The notes beneath the pieces were generated by a model, which was not told where the DNA came from, did not search any database, and worked only from the letters and a program-made list of their open reading frames with translations. From Erysipelotrichaceae bacterium (lineage in GTDB: Bacteria; Bacillota_I; Bacilli_A; Erysipelotrichales; Erysipelotrichaceae): a stretch of 61,850 nucleotides of DNA. The stretch spans positions 1-61,850 of the forward strand of contig JAUNQJ010000002.1 in NCBI GenBank assembly GCA_030536265.1. Direction: 5' to 3'. Numbering within the stretch: position 1 is the stretch's first letter; every line of letters starts with the position of its first letter. This document shows, one piece after another, positions 27,885 through 36,600 of the stretch. A program made the position numbers and the translations under genes.

Positions 27885-28950
27885 AGACAAGAATGGTAAG
27901 TGGATTGTTAAGTATTCCTATAAGGGACTTGATGGGAAATTCAAAGGTGTTACCAAAAGAGGATTTGAAACAAAAAGGGATGCTTTGAATTGGGAGACTG
28001 ATGCAAAGAAAAAAATTCATGGAATGTTGGATATTTCATTAGAGAGCTTTGCTAGTCAGTACTTAAAATTTATAAGCAACAGAATTAAATTTAGCACATA
28101 TGTTACTAAAGAAGCAATTATTAAAGCTCACATTATTCCATATCTTGGTAGATTCAAAGTTAATGAGATAACTGCAAGGGAAATTGTTGCTTGGCAAGAT
28201 GAAATGCTTAAATGCATAAACAAGAAAACAAATAAAAAATTTTCAAAAGCATACTTAAGGTTATTGCAAAACACGCTGAGTTCAATATTTGCTTATGCGA
28301 CAAGGTACTATAATTTACCAATCAATCCTGTTCATGTGTCTGGAAGCATTGGCGGTGGAAAAGACCGAGAAATGATGTTTTGGACTCAAGAGCAATACAA
28401 AAAGTTTTCAGAAGTGATGATGGATAAACCAATATTCTACTATGCATTCAATTGTCTATATTACCTAGGTATTAGAGAAGGGGAACTATTAGCACTTGAA
28501 GAAAGTGATATTGATTTTGAGAAAAAAGAACTTTCCATTACAAAAACTTACTTAAGAATTAATGGTAAAGATTATATTAATACTCCAAAAACAAAAAAGA
28601 GTATTAGAAAAGTTTCAATTCCAGATTTCTTATGTGAAGAATTAAAAGAGTATTTAAATCTTGAGTATACAAAAAACGAAAATAATAATCGCATATTTCT
28701 GATAGGTAAAACCGCTTTGACAAAAGCATTAATCAAAGGGGCAGATAAAGCAGGTTTGCCTCGAATAAGAGTTCACGACCTAAGACATTCACATGTTTCA
28801 TTGCTGATTGAACTTGGATATTCAGCTGTAGCAATCGCTGATAGAGTTGGACACGAAAGCATTGATATTACATATAGATATGCTCACTTGTTTCCAAACA
28901 AACAAAAGAGTATTGCCAATGATTTAAACAAAATTGCGGAGGATAAGTAA
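27871..28950 (+). CDS. int: Tyrosine-type integrase
   Basis: A 359-aa site-specific integrase. The N-terminal ~45 residues (MPAYKDKNGKWIVKYSYKG and KGFETKRDAL type) form an arm-binding domain of the AP2-like kind; a SAM-like core-binding domain follows to ~165. Catalytic residues: R202 (LGIREGELL), strand lysine in TPKTKKSIRKV, H302 and R305 (HDLRH), H328 (VGHES), and Y337 (YRYAHLF). The ATG at 27871 has TGGAGG 6-7 bases upstream; the frame is open to 27826 but lies over xis. It is the likely enzyme for the att sites at 21224 and 36940. Confidence 0.92.
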   Translation: MPAYKDKNGKWIVKYSYKGLDGKFKGVTKRGFETKRDALNWETDAKKKIHGMLDISLESFASQYLKFISNRIKFSTYVTKEAIIKAHIIPYLGRFKVNEITAREIVAWQDEMLKCINKKTNKKFSKAYLRLLQNTLSSIFAYATRYYNLPINPVHVSGSIGGGKDREMMFWTQEQYKKFSEVMMDKPIFYYAFNCLYYLGIREGELLALEESDIDFEKKELSITKTYLRINGKDYINTPKTKKSIRKVSIPDFLCEELKEYLNLEYTKNENNNRIFLIGKTALTKALIKGADKAGLPRIRVHDLRHSHVSLLIELGYSAVAIADRVGHESIDITYRYAHLFPNKQKSIANDLNKIAEDK

Positions 28951-28951
28951 A

Positions 28952-29293
28952 ATGTGTGAAAACAGAAAAAGAAAAATATTAGTTCGATTCAGAGTTGATG
29001 AGAAAGAAAAAGAATTACTTGACAAATATGTCTCTTTGTCTGGCCTTTCAAGGCAAGAATACTTACAATCCAACATGCTTCATCAACAAATTATTGTTAA
29101 AGGCAATCCGAGAGTATTTAAAGCTCTAAAAACTCAAATGGAAGAAATTCTTCTTGAGTTAAAAAGAATTGAAAATGCTTCTGAAGTAGACGAAGAGTTT
29201 CGAAGACTAATTAAATATGTAGAAGATATGGCTGTAATAATGGCTGAAGAAAACCAACAATTTAATTTAAAGAAGGAGAAAATATGTACTTAA
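28952..29293 (+). CDS. MobC-like ribbon-helix-helix protein
   Basis: A 113-aa protein starting one base after the int stop, with GCGGAGG inside the int tail as ribosome site. The N-terminal strand VRFRVDEKEKELLDKYVSLS and the helix LSRQEYLQSNML match relaxosome accessory proteins of the MobC type; the rest is helical (MEEILLELKRIENASEV). Such proteins help a relaxase open oriT, but no relaxase gene is visible in the element, so it may act on another element's machinery or serve as a regulator. Confidence 0.65.
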   Translation: MCENRKRKILVRFRVDEKEKELLDKYVSLSGLSRQEYLQSNMLHQQIIVKGNPRVFKALKTQMEEILLELKRIENASEVDEEFRRLIKYVEDMAVIMAEENQQFNLKKEKICT

Positions 29294-29640
29294 TTCAAGA
29301 TGAACTTAACGATTGTTCTATTAATCGTAACACCGATTGTGAATTGTGACTTCACTACGATGGCAAAAGAGAAGATAGTTTCTTAGCTGTCTTCTATACA
29401 ACCACAAATAAAATGATGGAGTGTTATAGAGATGATGAAATGTTTAGTCCTATAACACTTCCTCAAACTTCATCTTTATATAGAATCTTACAAATCGCAT
29501 GGAATATCGCAGATTTGCAAGGTCTAGATAAAACTGCAACAGTGATTATTCACTTTAGAGAATTAATTGATATCGATGAAGAAATTAAAGATTTCATTAA
29601 TGATCAAAACAATGAAAAAGGAGTAAAAATTTATGACTAA
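29284..29640 (+). CDS. Small protein gene with an in-frame TGA (codon 22)
   Basis: AAGGAG five bases before the ATG at 29284 gives a clear start, and the frame runs 118 codons to TAA at 29638, but codon 22 (29347-29349) is TGA in the context C-E-L-TGA. After it the frame continues as LHYDGKREDSFLAVFYTT and SSLYRILQIAWNIADLQGLD, with no other stop. Without recoding only 21 aa would be made, or the 75-aa part from ATG 29413. A TGC-to-TGA nonsense mutation is the simplest reading; selenocysteine at a C-x-x-U site is an alternative. The 3' end overlaps the DUF2130 gene by 8 bases. Function unknown; this small gene lies between the MobC-like and DUF2130 genes. Confidence 0.55.
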
Positions 29641-31153
29641 AAACGAAATTAAGTGCCCAAATTGTGGCACAGCAATTCAAATCGATGAGTCTACATATGA
29701 TTCAATCGTCAGCCAAGTTAGAGATGCTGAATTTAATAAAGAAATCTCTAAAAGAGAAGAATTAATGGCTAAAGAAAAACAAGACGCCATTAAGCTTGCT
29801 CAAACTCAAACTGAGTCTTCTATGAAGGATAAATTAGCAGAAAAAGACGCTAAAATTAACGAATTAGATAAGAAGTATGAAGAGTTAAGAGCTAAAGCAA
29901 ATGTTGAGTTCACAAAAAAGAAAAGTGAACATCAAGATGCTTTAAACGAAAAAGATAAGCAAATTAGTGATTTGCAGAATCAACTAAGTAATAGCGAATC
30001 AGCTAAGGAGCTTGCTATCAATGAAGCTACGGAAAGCTATAAGCAACAAATCTTTAAACTTGAAAACGAGTTAAACACTAACAACGAAAAGTTCAAGGCT
30101 TATCTAGATAAGGTTAATGCTGAAAATCAATTAAAACTATCTGATAAAGAAAAAGAAGTAATTGATTTACAAGTGAAATTAAAAGAAAAAGACTCTGAGA
30201 AAGCACTTGTCATCAGCGAACTTGAAAATAAAAGTAAAGAACAAGTAGCTAATCTAAACGCTAAAATCAATTCACTAAATGAAGATTATAGAAACAAAGA
30301 AAACAGTATTAAATCTTCATATGAAGCACAGCTAAAAACCAAGCAAGATGAAGTTGATTTCTATAAAAACTTCAAAGCTAAACAATCTACTAAAGCAATT
30401 GGCGAAGATCTTGAACATTATTGTAGTAATCAATATGACAAGACACTTCGTTCAGTATTCACTAATGCTTTCTTTGAAAAAGATAACGATGTTTCAAAGG
30501 AAACTGGTTCAAAAGGAGACTTCATCTTCAGAGATTATGATGAAGAAAATACTGAATTCATTAGCATCATGATTGAATGTAAGAACGAAGCTGACGAAAC
30601 CGAACACAAGCATAAGAATCAAGATTTCTTTAAAGAATTGGATAAAGATAGAACAGAGAAGAACTGTGAATACGCTGTTCTAGTAACAATGCTTGAACAA
30701 GATAACGACTTGTATGATGATGGCATTCTTGATGTATCACATCAATATCCAAAGATGTATATAGTAAGACCTCAATTCTTAATTCCACTTATTACTCTAC
30801 TAAGAAACGCAGCCTATAAGTCATTAGATTATAAGAAACAACTTGTAATTGCGCAAAACCAAAATTTAGATATTGCTCACTTTGAAGAGAATATGAATAA
30901 CTTTAGAGATACGTTTGGTAGAAATTATAAGTTAGCTTCAGATAAGTTCAAGAAAGCAATTGAAGAAATCGATAAGTCAATTGATCATCTTCAAAAGATT
31001 AAAGATTCTCTTCTATCAAGTGAGAATAATCTAAGACTAGCAAACAATAAAGCTCAGGATTTATCTATCAAAAAGCTAACCCACAATGCACCAAGTGTTG
31101 CAGAAAAGTTTGAAGACATTGCAACCGAGGAGGTACCGCCTGATGATGAATAA
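29633..31153 (+). CDS. DUF2130 protein: zinc ribbon, coiled coil and nuclease-like domain
   Basis: 506 aa. An N-terminal CPNC pair (IKCPNCGTAIQIDESTY) begins the protein, residues ~35-245 form a long Lys/Glu-rich coiled coil, and the DUF2130 domain spans ~250-390. In it GEDLEHYC, KGDFIFRDYD and ISIMIECKNE line up with the E...D...ExK pattern of restriction-endonuclease-like folds. A second helical part with LDKSIDHLQKIKDSL ends the chain. AAGGAG lies upstream of the ATG inside the preceding gene. DUF2130 proteins are of unknown function; the nuclease-like signature suggests DNA binding or cleavage. Confidence 0.8.
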   Translation: MTKNEIKCPNCGTAIQIDESTYDSIVSQVRDAEFNKEISKREELMAKEKQDAIKLAQTQTESSMKDKLAEKDAKINELDKKYEELRAKANVEFTKKKSEHQDALNEKDKQISDLQNQLSNSESAKELAINEATESYKQQIFKLENELNTNNEKFKAYLDKVNAENQLKLSDKEKEVIDLQVKLKEKDSEKALVISELENKSKEQVANLNAKINSLNEDYRNKENSIKSSYEAQLKTKQDEVDFYKNFKAKQSTKAIGEDLEHYCSNQYDKTLRSVFTNAFFEKDNDVSKETGSKGDFIFRDYDEENTEFISIMIECKNEADETEHKHKNQDFFKELDKDRTEKNCEYAVLVTMLEQDNDLYDDGILDVSHQYPKMYIVRPQFLIPLITLLRNAAYKSLDYKKQLVIAQNQNLDIAHFEENMNNFRDTFGRNYKLASDKFKKAIEEIDKSIDHLQKIKDSLLSSENNLRLANNKAQDLSIKKLTHNAPSVAEKFEDIATEEVPPDDE

Positions 31154-31286
31154 ATATCTAGTTCAAGATTGTGATGATGTTCTAGTTAAAGTGTTTGATC
31201 TAGAATCTGATGCACTCAGGTTTATTAAAGCTAAGGGTCAAAATGGGGATTATCATTTATTAGTAGATAGAATAATGGGATACTAG
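31143..31286 (+). CDS. Small hypothetical protein, 47 aa
   Basis: The ATG at 31143 overlaps the DUF2130 gene end by 11 bases and has GAGGAGG 9-10 bases upstream, a strong reason to accept it. The frame is open from 31086 but without a ribosome site. The protein reads MNKYLVQDCDDVLVKVFDLE and onwards, acidic, with no motif I recognise. It is probably translated together with DUF2130 as a partner or regulator. Confidence 0.6.
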   Translation: MMNKYLVQDCDDVLVKVFDLESDALRFIKAKGQNGDYHLLVDRIMGY

Positions 31287-31339
31287 TGCAAAGGATAAAG
31301 GCAATAATTTAACAAATGATTATATTTTTAATAAAAAGA

Positions 31340-31372
31340 AAAAACCAGGTTCATCATACACCTGGTTTTTAA
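31340..31372 (+). terminator. Terminator of the int-DUF2130 transcription unit
   Basis: An 11-bp stem (31340-31350 with 31360-31370, core ACCAGGT/ACCTGGT) with a 9-base loop; A run before and T run after, so it may work on both strands. Confidence 0.9.
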
Positions 31373-31425
31373 AAGAAAACAAGTTACAGTGGTATTCACA
31401 CCCATACTTATATTGATTTAAGTGA

Positions 31426-31453
31426 TGTCCATTAAATAACAATTTAACGGACA
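31426..31453. repeat. Imperfect inverted repeat in the 31287-31672 gap
   Basis: TGTCC-A-TTAAAT pairs with ATTTAA-C-GGACA around a 4-base centre (one mismatch in 12). It is followed by TTTTAATTCTT, so it may be a second terminator or an operator for the transporter promoter 150 bases downstream. The rest of this 386-base gap holds nothing else I can support besides the 31340 terminator and the 31606 promoter. Confidence 0.45.
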
Positions 31454-31605
31454 TTTTAATTCTTATTATTAAGAAAGCTAGAGGAGAAACTATATTGTTT
31501 GGTTATTTTATTAGTTAGGATTATTAAAATATTACTAATAGTCATAGTAATTAATACAAATTGTAAGGATAAGGGTGAAAAGTAACAAGTTCCATTAATA
31601 GTCTA

Positions 31606-31635
31606 TTGACATATATATATATATATATGTATAAT
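31606..31635 (+). promoter_or_regulatory. Promoter of the binding-protein transporter operon
   Basis: Perfect TTGACA (31606-31611), an 18-base spacer that is almost pure (TA)n, and perfect TATAAT (31630-31635). The start codon follows 37 bases later with AAAGGGG as ribosome site. Confidence 0.88.
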
Positions 31636-31672
31636 GAAATCGCTTACAAAGCAAAGAAAAGGGGATAATATT

Positions 31673-33019
31673 ATGAAGAAACTTCTAATGGTTATGCTAA
31701 CAGCATTATTAGCATTAACTGCTTTAGCTGGATGCTCTAACAATGATACACCAAATGATACACCAGTTGAAGAAAATTTATCTGAAGTTCAAAAGATTAT
31801 TGCTGAAGCAGAAGGCATGACTCTTGAAGAACTTGCAAAGAAAGCAATCGAAGAATCTAATGGTAAAACTTTCTATGGCGTTGGTAACTCATCACGTGGT
31901 AAGACAGCTCTTCCTTTATTCATTGATTACTTAAAGTCAATCGATTCTAGTTACTCTATGGATTTTGAATGGCAACAACCAAAGAACAATAAGATCTTCG
32001 AACAATTAACAGCTGATGGTCTTAAAGAAACTGGTACATTTGCTATGACATTAATCCAAGATGGTAACCAAATCGAATCTAAGATGGTTCAAACTGGTGT
32101 CTTAGATACATTCATTCCAAAAGAATGGGCAGAAGCAAATAACACTACTGCTGCTGATTACACTGGATATCTTCCATTACAAACTTTAAATAAGATATTC
32201 GAGTACAACTGCGTAAATCCAAACAAGACTTACACTAACTGTTGGGATTTCGTTGCTGAAGGTGAACATGGATTATTCATGGATATCAACTCAGAAATCG
32301 TTGGTAAGAACTTCTTATACATGTTAACAAAAGATGAATATGCAACTATGTTAAAAGAAGCTTATGACAAGCTTCCTGCTGACAAGCAAGCATATTTCAA
32401 AACTACTATTGACGCTGTAGCTGTTGATGCAACTGACTTAGGCTTAGGCGAAAATGGTAAATACGCTTTAGCATGGATTAAATTATGGGTTAACAGCTAT
32501 AATGCTGTAACTGATGATGGTCCTATCTGCAATACTTTAGTTACTAAATCTGCAGTAGACCAATTTGGTCTATTAGTTTACTCAAAAGTTCGTTCAGTTG
32601 AAGAAACAGACGAAGTATCAGTTAACAACATTAAAGTTGCTGCATATCAAGATGGTTATGAAGGTATGGGTGGATATGCTTACTGCCATTACTTATTCGT
32701 AACTGACAACTCACCACTTCCTTGGACAGCATGTGCATTCATCGCTTATATGACTGAAACAGTAGATGGATTCTCTGCTTGGGGTAAGGATATTGGTGGT
32801 TATTCTTCAAACCCAGTTGTTGCTGCAGGTACTGAAGAAAAATTCCATCACTCAACTGGTGAATCATCAACAGTTGCTTGTGAAACAACAATGGATAAAG
32901 GCTATGACTGGTGGACTACTACTGGTAAGCTAGTTGTTGAAGATCCTAAATATTGTGCTTCTGTAGCATTCACAGTTGGTTCTTGGATTGAAATGCTAGA
33001 CAAGTACACAGCTGAATAA
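31673..33019 (+). CDS. ABC transporter substrate-binding lipoprotein
   Basis: 448 aa. The N-terminus is a lipoprotein signal (MKKLLMVMLTALLALTALAGC) with the lipidated cysteine at position 21, followed by an Asn/Asp/Thr-rich linker. The rest is a two-lobed solute-binding fold with Trp-rich surface loops (WWTTTG, WAEANNTT). It is the first gene of a three-gene importer and would catch the substrate outside the membrane. The permease and ATPase partners resemble the iron(III)/polyamine/thiamine import group, but the ligand cannot be read from sequence. An upstream in-frame ATG at 31634 lies inside the promoter, so 31673 is the start. Confidence 0.85.
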   Translation: MKKLLMVMLTALLALTALAGCSNNDTPNDTPVEENLSEVQKIIAEAEGMTLEELAKKAIEESNGKTFYGVGNSSRGKTALPLFIDYLKSIDSSYSMDFEWQQPKNNKIFEQLTADGLKETGTFAMTLIQDGNQIESKMVQTGVLDTFIPKEWAEANNTTAADYTGYLPLQTLNKIFEYNCVNPNKTYTNCWDFVAEGEHGLFMDINSEIVGKNFLYMLTKDEYATMLKEAYDKLPADKQAYFKTTIDAVAVDATDLGLGENGKYALAWIKLWVNSYNAVTDDGPICNTLVTKSAVDQFGLLVYSKVRSVEETDEVSVNNIKVAAYQDGYEGMGGYAYCHYLFVTDNSPLPWTACAFIAYMTETVDGFSAWGKDIGGYSSNPVVAAGTEEKFHHSTGESSTVACETTMDKGYDWWTTTGKLVVEDPKYCASVAFTVGSWIEMLDKYTAE

Positions 33020-33058
33020 TCTAATTATTAAAATTTAATTATTTTAAAAAGCGATAGT

Positions 33059-33086
33059 GCCTTCGTAGTATTATCTACGAAGGCTC
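33059..33086 (+). promoter_or_regulatory. Hairpin between binding protein and permease
   Basis: A 10-bp perfect stem GCCTTCGTAG/CTACGAAGGC with a TATTAT loop, followed by TCTTTAAAA rather than a full T tract. Placed after a binding-protein gene, such hairpins usually act as leaky terminators or 3' protectors so that more binding protein is made than permease. Confidence 0.7.
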
Positions 33087-33110
33087 TTTAAAATTTTAAG
33101 AGGTATAAAT

Positions 33111-34919
33111 ATGTCAAAGAAGACAAAAATTAAATTAAATAGTATAAAAACATATCTAAGCAAACCTCAAAATGTAATTTTAATTCTTACAGGAATTTTA
33201 GTTACTTTTACAACATTATCTCCAATAATCGCAATAATTGAAGACACAATCAAAATTCATCCTGGAACAATTGATCAATATTTAACAGGAAAAGTAAGTG
33301 GTTATTCATTTATGAACTATATTGATTTGTTTACTAGTAAACTAGCTAAAACAAATCTATGGACACCACTATTAAATACGACAATTCTTGCTATTGGTTC
33401 TTGTAGTTTTGCAATTCTTTTTGGTGGTATTTTTGCATATCTAGTTACAAGAACTAATTTAGTTTTTAAAAAATATTTAAGTTCTATATTTATTTTTCCA
33501 TACATAATGCCTCAATGGACTTTGGCTGTTGTATGGCAAAATCTTTTTAATTCTAATGCGATAACTGGAACCGCAGATGGTTTACTTGCTTCACTATTTA
33601 ATATTCATATGCCTGCATGGTGGTGCGTTGGTTTATTCCCATGTATTATCGTATTAGGCATGCACTATGCACCATTTGCATATATTTTAATAGGTGGCAT
33701 TTTCAAAAATATGGATGCCAATTTAGAAGAAGCAGCAACTATTTTAGATACACCACGTTGGAAAATATTTGCTAGAGTTACTATTCCTATGGTTAAACCT
33801 GCAATACTTTCAACAGTATTATTAGTTACAGGAAGTACAATTGGTTCTTATCCAGTACCACATTATTTAAATTTAAGTACACTTGCTACAAAATATGTTT
33901 CAATGAATGATAAATATACAGGTGAAGCATCAATCATCGCAATTATTATGATGTTATTTGGTGTTGCCATAATGTATTTAAATCAAAGATCATTACATTC
34001 ACGTAAATCATACACAACTGTAACTGGTAAGTCAGGACAAATATCAAAAGTTAATTTAGGAAAAGTTGGCAAATATGTTATTGCAGCTGTATTTGTTGTA
34101 ATTACATTCTTCACATCAATTTTCCCAATTATATCTTTTGCGTTTGAAACATTCTTACCAAATCCTGGTGATTATTCATTCTTATATACAGGTGACACTA
34201 GAAACCTTACTACCAAGTGGTGGATAACAAGTGAAAACATTACCGAGAATGGTATGTATGGACAATTTGGTATTTTATACAATAAGACAATATGGACAGC
34301 ATTTAAAGGAACAATTACTGTTGCGATTGTATGTTGTTTAACCGCAGGTATTATCGGAACATTAATTGGTTATGCTGTAAGTAAAGATAGAAGAGGAAAA
34401 CTTGCAGGCTATGTTAACTCAATGGCATTCTTACCATACTTAATGCCATCAGTTGCAGTAGGTGCTGCATATTTCATCTTATTCTCTTCAGGCAAAATTA
34501 ATTTATTTAATACATATACCGCATTAATAATTGTTGGTACTGTTAAATATATTCCATTTGCATCTAGAAGCTCATTAAATTCTATGTTGCAATTATCAAA
34601 TGAAATTGAAGAGTCTGCGATTATTCAAGATGTACCTTGGATAAAAAGAATGACAAGAATTATTATTCCAATACAAAAAACATCAATTGTATCTGGATTC
34701 TTATTACCATTCATGACATGTTTAAGAGAATTATCATTATTCATGTTGATATGTGTGCAAGGATTTATCTTATCAACGACATTAGATTATTTTGATGAAA
34801 TGGGATTATATGCATTCTCAAGTGGTATCAACTTAATCTTAATCATAACAATTTTAATAAGTAATTTCTTAGTTAATAAGATAACAGGCGCTAGCCTAGA
34901 TGAAGGAATCGGAGGATAA
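33111..34919 (+). CDS. ABC transporter permease, two fused membrane domains
   Basis: 602 aa with about twelve predicted membrane helices. Two permease domains lie in one chain, each with a typical EAA loop for contact with the ATPase: EEAATILDTPRWKIFARVTIP (about 205-225) and EESAIIQDVPWIKRMTRIIIP (about 500-520). Fused permeases of this type occur in iron(III) and related importers (FbpB-like). AAGAGG lies before the ATG. The last codons overlap the region holding the ATPase ribosome site. Confidence 0.9.
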   Translation: MSKKTKIKLNSIKTYLSKPQNVILILTGILVTFTTLSPIIAIIEDTIKIHPGTIDQYLTGKVSGYSFMNYIDLFTSKLAKTNLWTPLLNTTILAIGSCSFAILFGGIFAYLVTRTNLVFKKYLSSIFIFPYIMPQWTLAVVWQNLFNSNAITGTADGLLASLFNIHMPAWWCVGLFPCIIVLGMHYAPFAYILIGGIFKNMDANLEEAATILDTPRWKIFARVTIPMVKPAILSTVLLVTGSTIGSYPVPHYLNLSTLATKYVSMNDKYTGEASIIAIIMMLFGVAIMYLNQRSLHSRKSYTTVTGKSGQISKVNLGKVGKYVIAAVFVVITFFTSIFPIISFAFETFLPNPGDYSFLYTGDTRNLTTKWWITSENITENGMYGQFGILYNKTIWTAFKGTITVAIVCCLTAGIIGTLIGYAVSKDRRGKLAGYVNSMAFLPYLMPSVAVGAAYFILFSSGKINLFNTYTALIIVGTVKYIPFASRSSLNSMLQLSNEIEESAIIQDVPWIKRMTRIIIPIQKTSIVSGFLLPFMTCLRELSLFMLICVQGFILSTTLDYFDEMGLYAFSSGINLILIITILISNFLVNKITGASLDEGIGG

Positions 34920-34923
34920 AAAA

Positions 34924-36567
34924 ATGCCAGTAATCAAATTAGAACACGTAACTAAAAGATGGGATAAATTTTATGCAGTAGATGATTTAAATTTAACAAT
35001 CGATGATAACGCATTTGTTACATTATTAGGACCTTCAGGCTGTGGTAAAACTACTACATTAAGAATGATTGCAGGTCTTGAAACTCCAACAAGTGGAAAG
35101 ATTACAATAGGCGATAGAGTAGTTTATGACTCAGAAGAAGGAATTAATATTCCAGCTAATAAACGTAAAGTTGGATTCTTATTCCAAAACTATGCATTAT
35201 GGCCAAATATGACAGTTTATGAAAATATTTCTTTTGGTTTAACAAATATTAAAGAAGAACTACCTGTGGTATATAGTGATGCTAAAGCAGCTACAGCTAT
35301 GATTAATGCATTAAATAAAGCAAGTGATATTGTAAAAACTATTAATGAATGTGTTGATAAAAAAGGAAAAATAGATTCTAATAAAGCAATGATCAAACTA
35401 ATTGATCGTTATGAAATATCTCAATATTCTGCTAAAAAAATATTGAGTTATAAATTAGAAAATAGTTCTGATATTCAAAGTGAAGCTAATAAACATATTA
35501 CAGAGCTTCAAAAAGTAATAGACAGTGCCAATGAAACTGCAAAATCTAAAGGATATTCAATAGACGATAATTTCCAAGCAACACAAAACGGAAGCGTTGT
35601 TAAAGAAGTTAGAAAACTATCTAAAGAAGAGATAGATTTATCTGTAAGAAGAGTTTCTCGAATTGTAAAAATCGGCATGTTTATGGATAGGTATCCAGCT
35701 GAATTATCAGGTGGTCAACAACAAAGAGTTGCTATTGCAAGAACATTAGCACCTGAGCCAACAGTATTATTTATGGATGAGCCACTTTCAAACTTAGATG
35801 CAAAACTAAGACTTGAAATGAGATCTGAACTTCAACGTTTACATTTAGAAACTGGTTCGACATTTGTATATGTAACACATGATCAAATGGAAGCCATGAC
35901 ATTAGCTACAAGAATTTGTTTAATAGATAATGGTTTATTACAACAATACGATGCTCCATTAGATGTTTATAATAGACCAAATAATTTATTTGTTGCAGAT
36001 TTCGTAGGTAATCCAGCAATTAATTTTATTGATGCTAAAGGTAGCCAATCTGGTAAAAATATTGAATTAAGTATCTTTGATGGAAAGAAAGTTGTATTTA
36101 AACCAAATGAAGAAATTAACATTGATGATTGGCATAAACAACTTGATGATGCTATTGCCAAAGAAAATGCATTGTATCATGAAAAACTAAATACTAAAGG
36201 TTTTGTAGAAAAAACAAATAAAGAAACTAATTTCAAATATCATATTGCTCAAATTGATGAAGAAGAAGATTATGATGATGAAATTCAATTATCTAATGAA
36301 GACTTCGTAATTGGAATTAGACCTGAATTTATTGAAGTTGGAAAAGATGAAAAATTAGCAGGTGAAGTATATTCTTCAATGCCTACTGGTATGGAAACAA
36401 CTGTAAGAATTGCCATTGGCAATTATCTATTAACTAGCGTTATGTTTGGTGGAGTTGTTTACAATCTAGGTGACGAGGTAAATGTTGGATTTAAAGGAAA
36501 TAACGCTATTTTATTTGATAGAAAATCCGGTAAATTCATTTGCCAAGGTAAGATTGAAATTAAATAA
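34924..36567 (+). CDS. ABC importer ATPase with a large insertion
   Basis: 547 aa, longer than the usual ~350. Walker A GPSGCGKTT at 36-44, Q-loop Q88, signature LSGGQQQR at 261-268, Walker B VLFMDEP at 281-287 and the switch histidine H319. The distance from Q-loop to signature is ~173 residues against ~52 in MalK-type ATPases: residues ~110-237 are a charged helical insertion. After ~345 come regulatory OB/TOBE-like domains with an acidic insert (DEEEDYDDE). GGAGG precedes the ATG at 34924; the longer frame from 34900 overlaps the permease. Confidence 0.9.
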   Translation: MPVIKLEHVTKRWDKFYAVDDLNLTIDDNAFVTLLGPSGCGKTTTLRMIAGLETPTSGKITIGDRVVYDSEEGINIPANKRKVGFLFQNYALWPNMTVYENISFGLTNIKEELPVVYSDAKAATAMINALNKASDIVKTINECVDKKGKIDSNKAMIKLIDRYEISQYSAKKILSYKLENSSDIQSEANKHITELQKVIDSANETAKSKGYSIDDNFQATQNGSVVKEVRKLSKEEIDLSVRRVSRIVKIGMFMDRYPAELSGGQQQRVAIARTLAPEPTVLFMDEPLSNLDAKLRLEMRSELQRLHLETGSTFVYVTHDQMEAMTLATRICLIDNGLLQQYDAPLDVYNRPNNLFVADFVGNPAINFIDAKGSQSGKNIELSIFDGKKVVFKPNEEINIDDWHKQLDDAIAKENALYHEKLNTKGFVEKTNKETNFKYHIAQIDEEEDYDDEIQLSNEDFVIGIRPEFIEVGKDEKLAGEVYSSMPTGMETTVRIAIGNYLLTSVMFGGVVYNLGDEVNVGFKGNNAILFDRKSGKFICQGKIEIK

Positions 36568-36600
36568 TCAATATTATAAAGGAAAAGTACTTTTTATTAG

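Noticed and set aside
29347-29349. Recoded genetic code (TGA = Trp), as in Mollicutes
   Set aside because: TGA closes the ribbon-helix-helix gene (27081) and the DUF975 gene (59197), and all Trp codons read in the core genes are TGG.
31426-31453. Inverted repeat considered as the true right end of the element
   Set aside because: It has no counterpart near rplQ and no TTTGACTAAAA arm repeats nearby; the 36940 core has both.
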